From positions 1-58,186 of the forward strand of contig CAZLBC010000025.1 of NCBI GenBank assembly GCA_964557575.1: DNA of 58,186 nt, in the 5' to 3' direction. Below the pieces are notes generated by a model, which saw nothing but the letters and a program-made list of their open reading frames with translations, did no database searches and had not been told where the DNA came from. A program made the translations under genes and the position numbers. The first letter of the stretch is position 1; each line of letters begins with the position of its first letter. Below are positions 19,416 to 28,795 of this stretch, piece after piece. The stretch comes from CAZLBC01 sp964557575. Its GTDB lineage: Bacteria; Planctomycetota; Phycisphaerae; SM23-33.

Positions 19416-19937
19416 ATGACCACACACGATGTTCTTATGAGAGACGAGGAAGATTGTGATTTCACCGCCATCTCCGCTGTGACGTTTGCAGCGTTTGAAA
19501 CGATGGAGATCAGCAATCATACAGAACAGTTCATCATTGAGGAACTACGAGCTGCCAATGCCTTGTCGGTGTCACTGGTTGCCGAGATCGATGGTCGCAT
19601 TGTCGGACATATTGCTTTTTCACCCGTGACAATGTCAGATGGTACGGAACAATGGTACGGCCTGGGGCCGGTTTCGGTACATCCGGATTTTCAGCGGAAG
19701 GGGATTGGCAAGGCTCTCATATCTGAAGGGCTCAAGCGGCTTCGTGAGGCCGGAGGCAAAGGCTGTTGCTTGGTGGGCCACCCACAGTATTACCGGCAGT
19801 TTGGCTTTGAGAATCCGAAGGGACTTACCCATGCGGGTGTTCCGGAGGAAGCATTTTTCGTGCTTCCTTTTGAGGGAAGGATTCCGCAAGGAGAAGTGGC
19901 ATTTCACGAAGCATTCAAAGCGGATGGCCGACAATAG
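19416..19937 (+). CDS. GNAT family N-acetyltransferase
   Basis: 173 residues from ATG 19416. GNAT motifs: SLVAEIDGRIVGHIAFSP (motif C/D), then GLGPVSVHPDFQRKGIGKAL with the acetyl-CoA loop Q-R-K-G-I-G, and CCLVGHPQYYRQFGFE. The pattern is that of the YhbS-like predicted acetyltransferases. Substrate unknown. Sits between the two xylanases with no obvious functional link, as is common in mobile arrays. Confidence 0.88.
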   Translation: MTTHDVLMRDEEDCDFTAISAVTFAAFETMEISNHTEQFIIEELRAANALSVSLVAEIDGRIVGHIAFSPVTMSDGTEQWYGLGPVSVHPDFQRKGIGKALISEGLKRLREAGGKGCCLVGHPQYYRQFGFENPKGLTHAGVPEEAFFVLPFEGRIPQGEVAFHEAFKADGRQ

Positions 19938-19974
19938 GAAGGCAGGGGCGCTCGTACCTCGCGCCCCACATCCC

Positions 19975-20075
19975 CACGTTGAGGGCTTGCCGGGAACATC
20001 CGTGATGTGTATAACGAATACACACTCTGGAGGTGTATTATGAGTGAATGTTGTAATAGATGATGAACTGATGTC
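19975..20075 (+). other. Palindromic segment between GNAT and second xylanase (possible attC)
   Basis: GTATAAC followed by AATACAC and its inverse GTGTATT (about 20014-20040), then GTTGTAATAG. The order resembles a cassette recombination site but could also be a simple hairpin. Confidence 0.3.
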
Positions 20076-20117
20076 GCGAGCACTTCGATCCAGTGGCTGC
20101 ACTACAAAACGGTCGCT

Positions 20118-21254
20118 ATGAAAAACATGAACACACTGCCTGCATGGGTTGCGCTCACCCTTCTGATTCCATTCTTCGCAGATTCCGCCGAGCCTCCATT
20201 ACCGAAAGGTCGGCGGCTTCGTACAATTGTCGCCGACAACTATCCTGGTGGAAACGTCTACATCGGCGGTACCACGGGGTGGAAGAAACGCTCCCGCGGT
20301 TCCGGGGTGATTGTCGACCGCGAATTCAGCTATGTCACTCCGGAAAACGACTATAAGCAAAGCATTGTTCATCCCGAGCCGGACAAGTGGAATTGGAAAC
20401 CGGGCGACGCCTGGGTCAAACACTGCGCTACGGCGAAGCAGGTCATCCGCCTGCACGGTCCGATCAGTCCACAATGCTCAACATGGGCCAAGGATGATAA
20501 TCGTACGGCGGAGGAACTGAAACAGAATCTCGTTGAGTACATGACGGCCCTGTGCAAGCGCTACGATACGTTCGAACAGGTCAAATGGATGGATGTTGTC
20601 AACGAGACCGCTCATGGAAAGCGCTGGTTTGGCCCCAGGAAAGGGACCGACAAATGGGAAAACCCGTGGCCCAAGATAGGCTATGACGAGAGTGATCCTC
20701 TCAAGCCGCCTCTTTACATCAAGCTTGCTTTCGCGATTGCCGGCGAACATGCCCCTCACACGAAACTCATCATCAACCAGCATACGGCACCCGGATCGGC
20801 CGGCATGAAGAAGGTGCAGGCTCTTGTGCCATATCTCAGGAAGCAGGGGCTCCGGGTCGATGGGATCGGTTGGCAGGCGCACATCGATACCGGCTGGGAG
20901 AAGAACGCGGCGAATATGAAGCAGTTGCACGAGCTGATCGACTGGGCGCACACCAGCGACCTGTCCTTTCATGTGACCGAGATGAACGCCTGGCTGAAAG
21001 GAAAGAACAAGGACTATGATGCCCAGGCCGATACTTTCTCCGCTATCCTCGGCGCATTGCTGGAGCACCGCGGGAATGGTGAGGTAACCTGGAACGTCTG
21101 GAACATCACCGACGGCCTGGCCTGGAGGAAGAACAGGGACAAGGAAGGCACGCTGTTTGATGTCGATGGCAAAGCCAAGCCGGCCTACTACGCAATCCAG
21201 CACGTGCTGAAAAATGCCCCACCCTCGAGAAAGTCGCAATCCCGCCGCGAATAA
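20118..21254 (+). CDS. GH10 endo-1,4-beta-xylanase, secreted (paralogue)
   Basis: 378 residues. Signal peptide MKNMNTLPAWVALTLLIPFF. Acid/base Glu163 in WMDVVNETAH and nucleophile Glu288 in HVTEMN; TPENDYK and WNVWNITDGLAWR conserved. By eye the protein is about three quarters identical to the first xylanase. The 3' end differs: this copy stops early, and the following bases are the homologue of the other copy's C-terminal tail. Both catalytic residues are intact in both copies, so neither looks decayed. Confidence 0.93.
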   Translation: MKNMNTLPAWVALTLLIPFFADSAEPPLPKGRRLRTIVADNYPGGNVYIGGTTGWKKRSRGSGVIVDREFSYVTPENDYKQSIVHPEPDKWNWKPGDAWVKHCATAKQVIRLHGPISPQCSTWAKDDNRTAEELKQNLVEYMTALCKRYDTFEQVKWMDVVNETAHGKRWFGPRKGTDKWENPWPKIGYDESDPLKPPLYIKLAFAIAGEHAPHTKLIINQHTAPGSAGMKKVQALVPYLRKQGLRVDGIGWQAHIDTGWEKNAANMKQLHELIDWAHTSDLSFHVTEMNAWLKGKNKDYDAQADTFSAILGALLEHRGNGEVTWNVWNITDGLAWRKNRDKEGTLFDVDGKAKPAYYAIQHVLKNAPPSRKSQSRRE

Positions 21255-21399
21255 TCCCCCGCAGGCGACGTCCTGAAGGCCGTACATGCCTGTCGACAGG
21301 ATGATAAAGAAATCAAAATTATCATGGCTCGAAACGCAATCCAGAAAGAACGCCAGCAGTCACGCAGCCACATGTGTGCGGCGTTACCCCCGCCCGCCG

Positions 21400-22997
21400 T
21401 CACCAGTCCGGCGTGTCGGTCGGCCGCGTCAGCCACCGCGCCGAGAGGATCACCAGCCCCGCCAGCAGGTAGCCGGCCGCCCAGCGCCAGCCCGGGTTGC
21501 CGAAATCCAGGACCACGTCGCCCGGCGTGAACCGGTAGCTGTGCATGAGCCCCGCCGCGGACAGCGCCGCCGCGACCGCGCACCACAGGGCGCCCGTCAC
21601 GAACTTCCGGTCGATGATCGCCACCGTGACCCCCGCCAGGATCATGGAGGTAAAGATGAAGCCCTGCTCCAGGGAAAACAGCCCCGCCGGGGCGATGTCG
21701 GCCGCCCGCAGGCCCGCCGCGATCTGCTCGGCGTGATCGGCCCACCGGAACCCCTCCCCGGCACCCGCCCGCAGGCCGCCCTTGACCATCAGGGCGCCCC
21801 AGGCCGCGATCGCCGGCAGCAGGCCGACGACCACCGCCGGCGTGTGGCGGGCCGGCGTTGCCTTGAAGGCCTGGACCGTGATCACCAGGCCGATCCATAT
21901 CACGATCGCCATCCCCGCCTCCACCGGGATCAACCAGGCGACCAGGGCCATGGTGCCCGTCAGGCAGACCGCCGTGAAGAACAGGGCGTTGAGCACCGAG
22001 TAGCCCGCCCGGGCCCCCATCTCCTTCCAACCCGGGTGGCCGATGTAGATCGTGGTCGGAAAGCAGGAGCCGAAGAGCGCGGCCGCGATCGATCCGATGC
22101 CGTTGACCGCCAGGGACGGGCCGGTCGGGTACCGGTCGCCGGCCGCCTCGGCCGACTCGATGTTCTGGAGGCTGCCGACGACGTTGAAGATTCCCATCGG
22201 GATGATGATCCCGATATAGGGCCACAGGTATTCCATGCCGTCCCACAGGGCCGCCAGTTGCGGGGTCGGCAGGTGCAGCCCGACGTTGGCGACCGGGACC
22301 GCGCCGATCTCGATGATGCCCATCGTATCCGCGGTCCAGGGCAGGGCGCTGAGCAGCCAGGCAAGGGCGGTGCCGACGAGGACGGCCACCAGCCCCCCGG
22401 GCAGGCCGCCTTTGAACCGGACCCGGCCGAAGTAGACCAGGAGGATGATCCCGAAGGTGCCCAGCCCGACCACCGGGTGGGCGTAGGCACGGAAGAAGAA
22501 GGTGAACGAGATGAAGCCCAGGGCGATGCCCGCCAGCGTCGACAGGAGTGCCGCCCGCGGCGTGATCCGGCGGATCCGCTCGGCGACGAACGCCCCGGCC
22601 AGCTCGATGATCCCCGAGCCGAGGCAGGCGACCATGCCGGCCTGCCACGCCAGGATCGCCGCCTCGTCGGGGGTCCTGCCGTCGCCGAGGGCGGCGAATT
22701 TCACCGGCAGCATGACCAGGAAGACGTAGGCGAAGAGGGAAACCGTGTTGATGCCGTAGGGCAGGGCGGCGATGTCGGTCCGGCCGGTCTGCCGCGCGAG
22801 CCGGAGGGCCTGCCGGCTGTAGTAGAGGTTCCCGACCAGCAGCGAGACGGCCGCCGCGGGCAGTATACGGGAAAAGACGATGTGCTCCGGGAGCCCGACC
22901 GCGCCGCAGCAGAGCGCGATGATCATAAGCATCTGGACGAGGTTGTCGATGGCCAGTCCGAAAAAACCGTCGAGATCGCCGCGGGTGAACATCCGCA

Positions 22998-22998
<1 letters not shown>
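21400..22998 (-). CDS. NCS2-type (xanthine/uracil-like) permease
   Basis: 532 residues with about 12 or more hydrophobic segments. The pattern matches NCS2 / AzgA-like putative nucleobase permeases: N-terminal FGLAIDNLVQMLMIIAL, PYGINTVSLFAYVFLVMLPV, and the central NVVGSLQNIESAEAAGDRYP followed by GSIAAALFGSCFPTTIYIGHPGWKEMGAR, which corresponds to the helix 8-10 substrate region. Substrate cannot be stated. Its ATG overlaps the mnmG stop (ATGA). Confidence 0.82.
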
Positions 22999-24857
<1,859 letters not shown>

Positions 24858-24894
24858 GGCGGCTATGATACCAGAATCGCGGCGCCCTGCACAC

Positions 24895-25920
24895 CTACCT
24901 GACCGCGTTGACGGCGCAGGCCGCGGAACACCGCCCGCAGTGGACGCACCGGTAGTTGTTGAGCCGCGCGGTTTCCCGCTCCCGGTCGACGGTGATCGCC
25001 TGGACCGGGCAGGTCTTCTCGCAGCGGCCGCAGCGGGTGCAGGCGTCCTGGTCGATCCGGCGCCGCCGGAAGCTCAGCAGCCCGAGCAGCCCCAGCAGGA
25101 CGCCGTAGGGGCACACGAAGCGGCAGAACGGCCGGGTGACGAAAAAACCGAGGATCACCGCGCCGCCCAGTATCAGCCATGCCCAGAGGTCGCACGCCGC
25201 CGTGATGCCCGGCTCGGTGAACTGCGGGCCGGCCAGGGCGAGCGCCTTACGGGAGAGGGCGTGGGCCTGCCAGAAGACCGGCTTGTAGGGGTCCAGCCGG
25301 CAGACCAGGAAGACCAGCCCCCTGATCACCAGCCACGCGGTGGCCGCCAGCGTGACTGCCGGCAGGACGGAGAGGGCCGCGTTGATCTTTCGCGGGATCC
25401 GGAGGGGTTTCTTCCGGGCCAGCAGTTGCTGGACGGCGCCGAGCGGGCAGACCGCCCCGCAGAAGACCCGCCCGAAGAGCAGCGCGACGATCAGCGGCAG
25501 GGTGAAGATTACCAGCGTGGCGCGGCCGATGAGCCGGGCGGAGGCCAGGCCGAGTGAGGCGTTGGCGACCGCGCCGACCGGGCAGATGCACCCGCCGCGG
25601 AACAGCCCGAGGTAAAGCAGGGCCACCGCGATGTGCGCCGTCATCCAGCCGGCGCCGCGGCGGGTGAGCACCAGTATCGACCCGGTGACCAGGAGCCCCG
25701 CCAGGACGGCGATGTCCGCCGTCGGCCAGCCCCACTGTTCGGGGCGGTAGACCGCGGGCGTCCATTCGTCCTTGAACTTCTCGAGTGCGGACTGCCCGCC
25801 GGCCGGGGGATCGAACCCCGGCCCGCCGCCGGCGCAGGCCGCGCCGGCGAGAACGCAGAGGATCGAGGCGGCCACGCCGGCGCCCCGCAGCAGCCGGTTT
25901 TGCTTTCGTATCCCGCTCAT
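24895..25920 (-). CDS. NapH-like polyferredoxin membrane protein
   Basis: 341 residues from ATG 25920. After a signal-anchor segment there are about five hydrophobic helices, with paired Cys-Pro motifs CICPVGA, CGAVCPLGA and CRFVCPYG in the membrane part, then two cytoplasmic 4Fe-4S clusters of the form CTRCGRCEKTCP and CVHCGRCSAACA. This is the NapH/MauN/CcoG-like class that passes electrons from the quinone pool to a periplasmic partner. Start overlaps the stop of the Tat ferredoxin (ATGA), so the two probably form a complex. What it reduces is not encoded nearby. Confidence 0.85.
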   Translation of the reverse strand: MSGIRKQNRLLRGAGVAASILCVLAGAACAGGGPGFDPPAGGQSALEKFKDEWTPAVYRPEQWGWPTADIAVLAGLLVTGSILVLTRRGAGWMTAHIAVALLYLGLFRGGCICPVGAVANASLGLASARLIGRATLVIFTLPLIVALLFGRVFCGAVCPLGAVQQLLARKKPLRIPRKINAALSVLPAVTLAATAWLVIRGLVFLVCRLDPYKPVFWQAHALSRKALALAGPQFTEPGITAACDLWAWLILGGAVILGFFVTRPFCRFVCPYGVLLGLLGLLSFRRRRIDQDACTRCGRCEKTCPVQAITVDRERETARLNNYRCVHCGRCSAACAVNAVR

Positions 25921-26639
25921 GCTTCGTCGCCCGGACCGGCGGGGTCGTCGCCCAGGGATTCGTCGATCGCGCCGATGGGCACCCGCTCCACGGCGTCGTC
26001 CGGACACGCCCGGGCGATCGCGCACTCGTTGCACCCGAGGCAGAGGTCCGGCCGGATGACCAGGAACAGGGAGCCCATGCCTTTTTCGCCGCACGCCAGC
26101 GTGCACTTCCCGCAGCCGGTGCACTTGGCGTGGTCGATGTCGTAGCGGAAGTAATCCCGCGGCCCCATGAGGTTGCAGTCGAGGGCGGCCCGCGGTTCGG
26201 CGCCGCCGTCTTCCTCTTCAAGATCCCCGAAGCCGGGCGGGGGGGCGTCGAAATCGCCCGCGCCGCCGGGCGCGGGGGCCGCGCCGAAGTCGAAGAAGAG
26301 AAAGCGGCGCTTCACCGCGTCCCAGGGGCAGATCGGGGTGCCGTCGGCGCCTACCTTCTCCGGGGCGACGTCCGTGTTGCTGATGTGGCCGTAGCAGATC
26401 ACGCAGTTGTGGCACACGACCTGGTCGTTGACGGCCTTGACCGCCGAGGGCGTCCGGACGCACGCGGTCTCGCACTTCCCGCAACTGGTGCACTTCTGCG
26501 GGTTTATCCGCCAGGCGAACCGCCTCCCGGCCCCGCCGGCGCCGGATCCCGCCCGGTACGCCAGGCCGCCGACGGCCGCGGCCGCGGCGCCCCGCCCGGC
26601 CCAGCGCAGCAGATCTCTTCTCGATACCGTCATAACCAT
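25917..26639 (-). CDS. Tat-exported 4Fe-4S ferredoxin (NapG/NrfC-like)
   Basis: 240 residues. The N-terminus SRRDLLRWAGRGAAAAAVGG is a Tat signal with the twin Arg. Four Cys clusters follow: CTSCGKCETAC, CHNCVICYG plus PICPWD, CTGCGKCTLACG and CLGCNECAIARACP, giving up to four 4Fe-4S centres. Between clusters 2 and 3 lies an acidic/Gly/Pro-rich insert of about 50 residues. NapG and NrfC proteins carry electrons between a membrane NapH-type protein and a terminal reductase; the matching NapH-type gene is directly downstream. The terminal acceptor is unknown; it is interesting that the next, divergent gene encodes a candidate exported selenoprotein. Confidence 0.85.
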   Translation of the reverse strand: MVMTVSRRDLLRWAGRGAAAAAVGGLAYRAGSGAGGAGRRFAWRINPQKCTSCGKCETACVRTPSAVKAVNDQVVCHNCVICYGHISNTDVAPEKVGADGTPICPWDAVKRRFLFFDFGAAPAPGGAGDFDAPPPGFGDLEEEDGGAEPRAALDCNLMGPRDYFRYDIDHAKCTGCGKCTLACGEKGMGSLFLVIRPDLCLGCNECAIARACPDDAVERVPIGAIDESLGDDPAGPGDEA

Positions 26640-26741
26640 GTTTCCGAAAAGTAATTTACGATAACCACACTATCGTAGCCGACACCGGTGGATGATTCCA
26701 CCGCCGCGGCGGCGATATGCCGTGATTATCGCACAACCGGT

Positions 26742-26770
26742 TTGTAAATTCGCGTACCGGTGACTATAAT
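26742..26770 (+). promoter_or_regulatory. Sigma-70-type promoter, apparently leaderless
   Basis: TTGTAA (26742-26747), 17-nt spacer, TATAAT (26765-26770). The -10 ends 9 nt before the ATG at 26780, so transcription should begin 1-3 nt before the start codon, and no Shine-Dalgarno sequence fits in between. Confidence 0.7.
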
Positions 26771-26779
26771 AACTGTACT

Positions 26780-28045
26780 ATGAAAGCCATCAACAATAAA
26801 CACGGCGTGTTCCTCCTCTCTCTCGTTCTTACGGCGGTCCTGCCGGCCGTCGCCCCCGCCGCGGGAAAAGAGGTGAAACTGACATTTTCACCCGCCACTC
26901 CGGCCAATGCCGTCTTCACGGCCCGGGACGCCCTCGGCAGGCCGATGCGCATCAAGGGCGATACCGGCGAGATCACCGTCGCGGGCAAAAAGGTCGCGAT
27001 CAAGGCGATCTCGCAGGGGCGGACCCAGGGGATCCAGGTTGACTGCAACGGCGACGGGACATTCACCCCCGACGAGTCCAGGCCGGTGACGCAGAACCGG
27101 ACGGCCATATTCAAGATCAAGCTCGATGCCCCGGTCGGCGGCAGCACGCTGTACCCGGTTATCCTCAAGGACCTGTACGTGTACGCCCGGCGGGGCAAAG
27201 TCTCCCTGTTCTCCTGTCGGCCGCTGCCCGGGTGGAGCGCGGCGGGCACCGCCGGTTCGGACAAGATCAGACTCGTCGACGTCGATATGAACGGGCGGTT
27301 CACGCAGGACGGGGCCGACGCGATCGCCGTCGGCGCGGCGCAGTGCGCCATGCCGCTGGTCACGCGGCACGCCGTCGGCGGGAAGATCTGCGACCTCGCG
27401 GTCAAGGAAGACGGCACGGCGCTGACGGTCGCGCCGGTCGCCGGCGTCGCAACCGGCGCGGCACGGCTCCGCAATGAAGATGCCCACGCCAGGCACGTGT
27501 TTATCACTGACGGCAGGCAGGCCTACGACGTCATTGCCGACGGGAAGAACGTCCCCGCCGGCGAGTACGCGATCGCCTACGGGATCTTCACCGACGGCAA
27601 CTATCTCGCGGTCATGCTGCCCGACAAGCAGCGCTATCCCCTGAAGGCCGGTGCCCTGAACGTCCTCAACGTCGGCACGCCGGTCGAACTGCGCTGCACC
27701 GCGAAAATCAAGGGCGGCAGGATCGTCGTGTCCCCCACCATGCCGGTCGTCGGGATCGGCGGGGAGTCCTACCGGTTCATCCCCGACCGCGCGGGCAAGC
27801 CCTACGTCAGGCTCATGCAGGGCAAGAAATTGCTGGGCCGGGCGAAATTCGATAAGGGGTGAGGCGGCTACTGTTCGTACTCGCGGCGAGTACCCACGGA
27901 AATGACGGACAGCGGCATCATCGAAATCGCCCGGCAGGTGCCGGTCTTCGGCAATCTCACCGGCAGCATAACTCTCGGCGAGGTCAAGGCCGGAAAAAGA
28001 AACGCCGCCGGCAAGCCCCCCGTCGAAACCAAGCCCTTGAAGTAA
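26780..28045 (+). CDS. Candidate exported selenoprotein A (Sec-GGYC motif), UGA at 27860-27862
   Basis: 421 residues when the in-frame UGA is read as selenocysteine (residue 361); without it the product would be 360 residues. The N-terminus NKHGVFLLSLVLTAVLPAVA is a signal peptide, then an all-beta-looking exported body without an assigned family (two DCNGDGTFTPDE / DVDMNGRFTQDG stretches resemble calcium-type Asp-rich loops). After KFDKG-Sec the frame continues as GGYCSYSRRVPTEM and 46 more residues to a TAA. A second gene (36750-37187) has the same context: YG-Sec-GGSFCGHSWRVP. A hairpin with a YGG loop starts 14 nt after the UGA. UGA is an ordinary stop elsewhere in this window. The gene lies 107 nt upstream of selC. 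Sec and the Cys four residues later may form a selenenylsulfide; function unknown. Confidence 0.85.
27877..27893 (+). promoter_or_regulatory. SECIS hairpin of selenoprotein A
   Basis: GUACUCG-CGG-CGAGUAC: a 7-bp perfect stem with a 3-nt loop. The loop begins 22 nt after the UGA and its second base is G, which fits the known rules for bacterial SECIS elements (short apical loop with an early G, 16-37 nt from the UGA). The apex CUCG-YGG-CGRG is shared with the hairpin of selenoprotein B. Confidence 0.8.
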
Positions 28046-28076
28046 CCCTCCAACCCGCCGTCAACAAGAAACACAC

Positions 28077-28110
28077 GGGGACGCCCCCCATGGACCGTCC
28101 CCATTTTCTT
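28077..28110 (+). terminator. Rho-independent terminator after selenoprotein A
   Basis: GGGGACG (28077-28083) pairs with CGTCCCC (28096-28102), followed by ATTTTCTTT. Confidence 0.8.
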
Positions 28111-28138
28111 TACGGCTGTTCGGCACGGCCGTTATAAT
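28109..28138 (+). promoter_or_regulatory. selC promoter
   Basis: TTTACG (28109-28114), 18-nt spacer, TATAAT (28133-28138). The start of transcription would fall about 7 nt upstream of the tRNA 5' end. Confidence 0.75.
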
Positions 28139-28152
28139 AGTACCCCGCATCC

Positions 28153-28246
28153 GGAGGTGCACGGCGGCCTGGTGGCGCCCCTGGTCTTCAAAACCAGCGA
28201 GGGGCTCGAACAAGTCCCTGGTGGGTTCGATTCCCATTCACCTCCG
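28153..28246 (+). tRNA. selC: tRNA-Sec (anticodon UCA)
   Basis: About 94 nt. Acceptor GGAGGTG pairs with CACCTCC; anticodon stem CTGGT/ACCAG (28181-28185 with 28193-28197) encloses the loop CTTCAAA with anticodon TCA at 28188-28190; a long variable arm (CGAGGGGCTCG...) follows, then the T arm TGGG-TTCGATT-CCCA. Discriminator G; CCA is not encoded. The extended acceptor and long extra arm with UCA anticodon are diagnostic for selenocysteine tRNA. It lies between the first selenoprotein gene and the selABD genes and has its own promoter. Confidence 0.95.
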
Positions 28247-28277
28247 TGGGTTCCGCCCGGTAACCGGTGCTGCATTC

Positions 28278-28541
28278 GAGCGGCTGCAGGGCTTTCAGGC
28301 TTCGTCACCCTGCATCGGCGGCTCGCTTTACTGAGCCGCCTGCTTCGGCTTCCTTGCCTGAAAACCCCTTCGCACGCTCTCGGTGCGACGCCCCGGTCAC
28401 CGGGCGGAACCCCGTTCCGCCCGAAGAAATGGGGGATGTCCCCTGCGGCTTGCCCCGCCGTTCCGCCCGAATCGCGGTGTGATATGCGAGCGGCTGCAGG
28501 GCTTTCAGGCTTCGTCACCCTGCATCGGCGGCTCGCTTTAC
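28278..28541. repeat. About 210-bp repeat unit, two copies, second cut by gap
   Basis: GCGGCTGCAGGGCTTTCAGG continuing to CGGCGGCTCGCTTTAC occurs at 28278-28332 and again at 28488-28541, a period of 210 nt, essentially identical over about 54 nt. The unit contains a hairpin GGCGGCTC...GAGCCGCC. The second copy runs straight into the N gap, so more copies probably existed and were not assembled. No gene in this stretch. Confidence 0.8.
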
Positions 28542-28641
28542 NNNNNNNNNNNNNNNNNNNNNNNNNNNNNNNNNNNNNNNNNNNNNNNNNNNNNNNNNNN
28601 NNNNNNNNNNNNNNNNNNNNNNNNNNNNNNNNNNNNNNNNN
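28542..28641. other. Scaffold gap (100 N)
   Basis: A run of exactly 100 N within the repeat after selC; true length unknown. Confidence 0.99.
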
Positions 28642-28795
28642 TGATCTTTTTCCAAGGAAACAGGCCGTCCCCCTCCGTATTTTCCCCTCGATCAGGCGGC
28701 CCGCCGCCGGAAACGCAAACTATCGATACGAAATGACAATGACATTTCCCGATGCACAGGTCAGAATGTAGTTTTACGAAGTGAAAGGTGAACAC

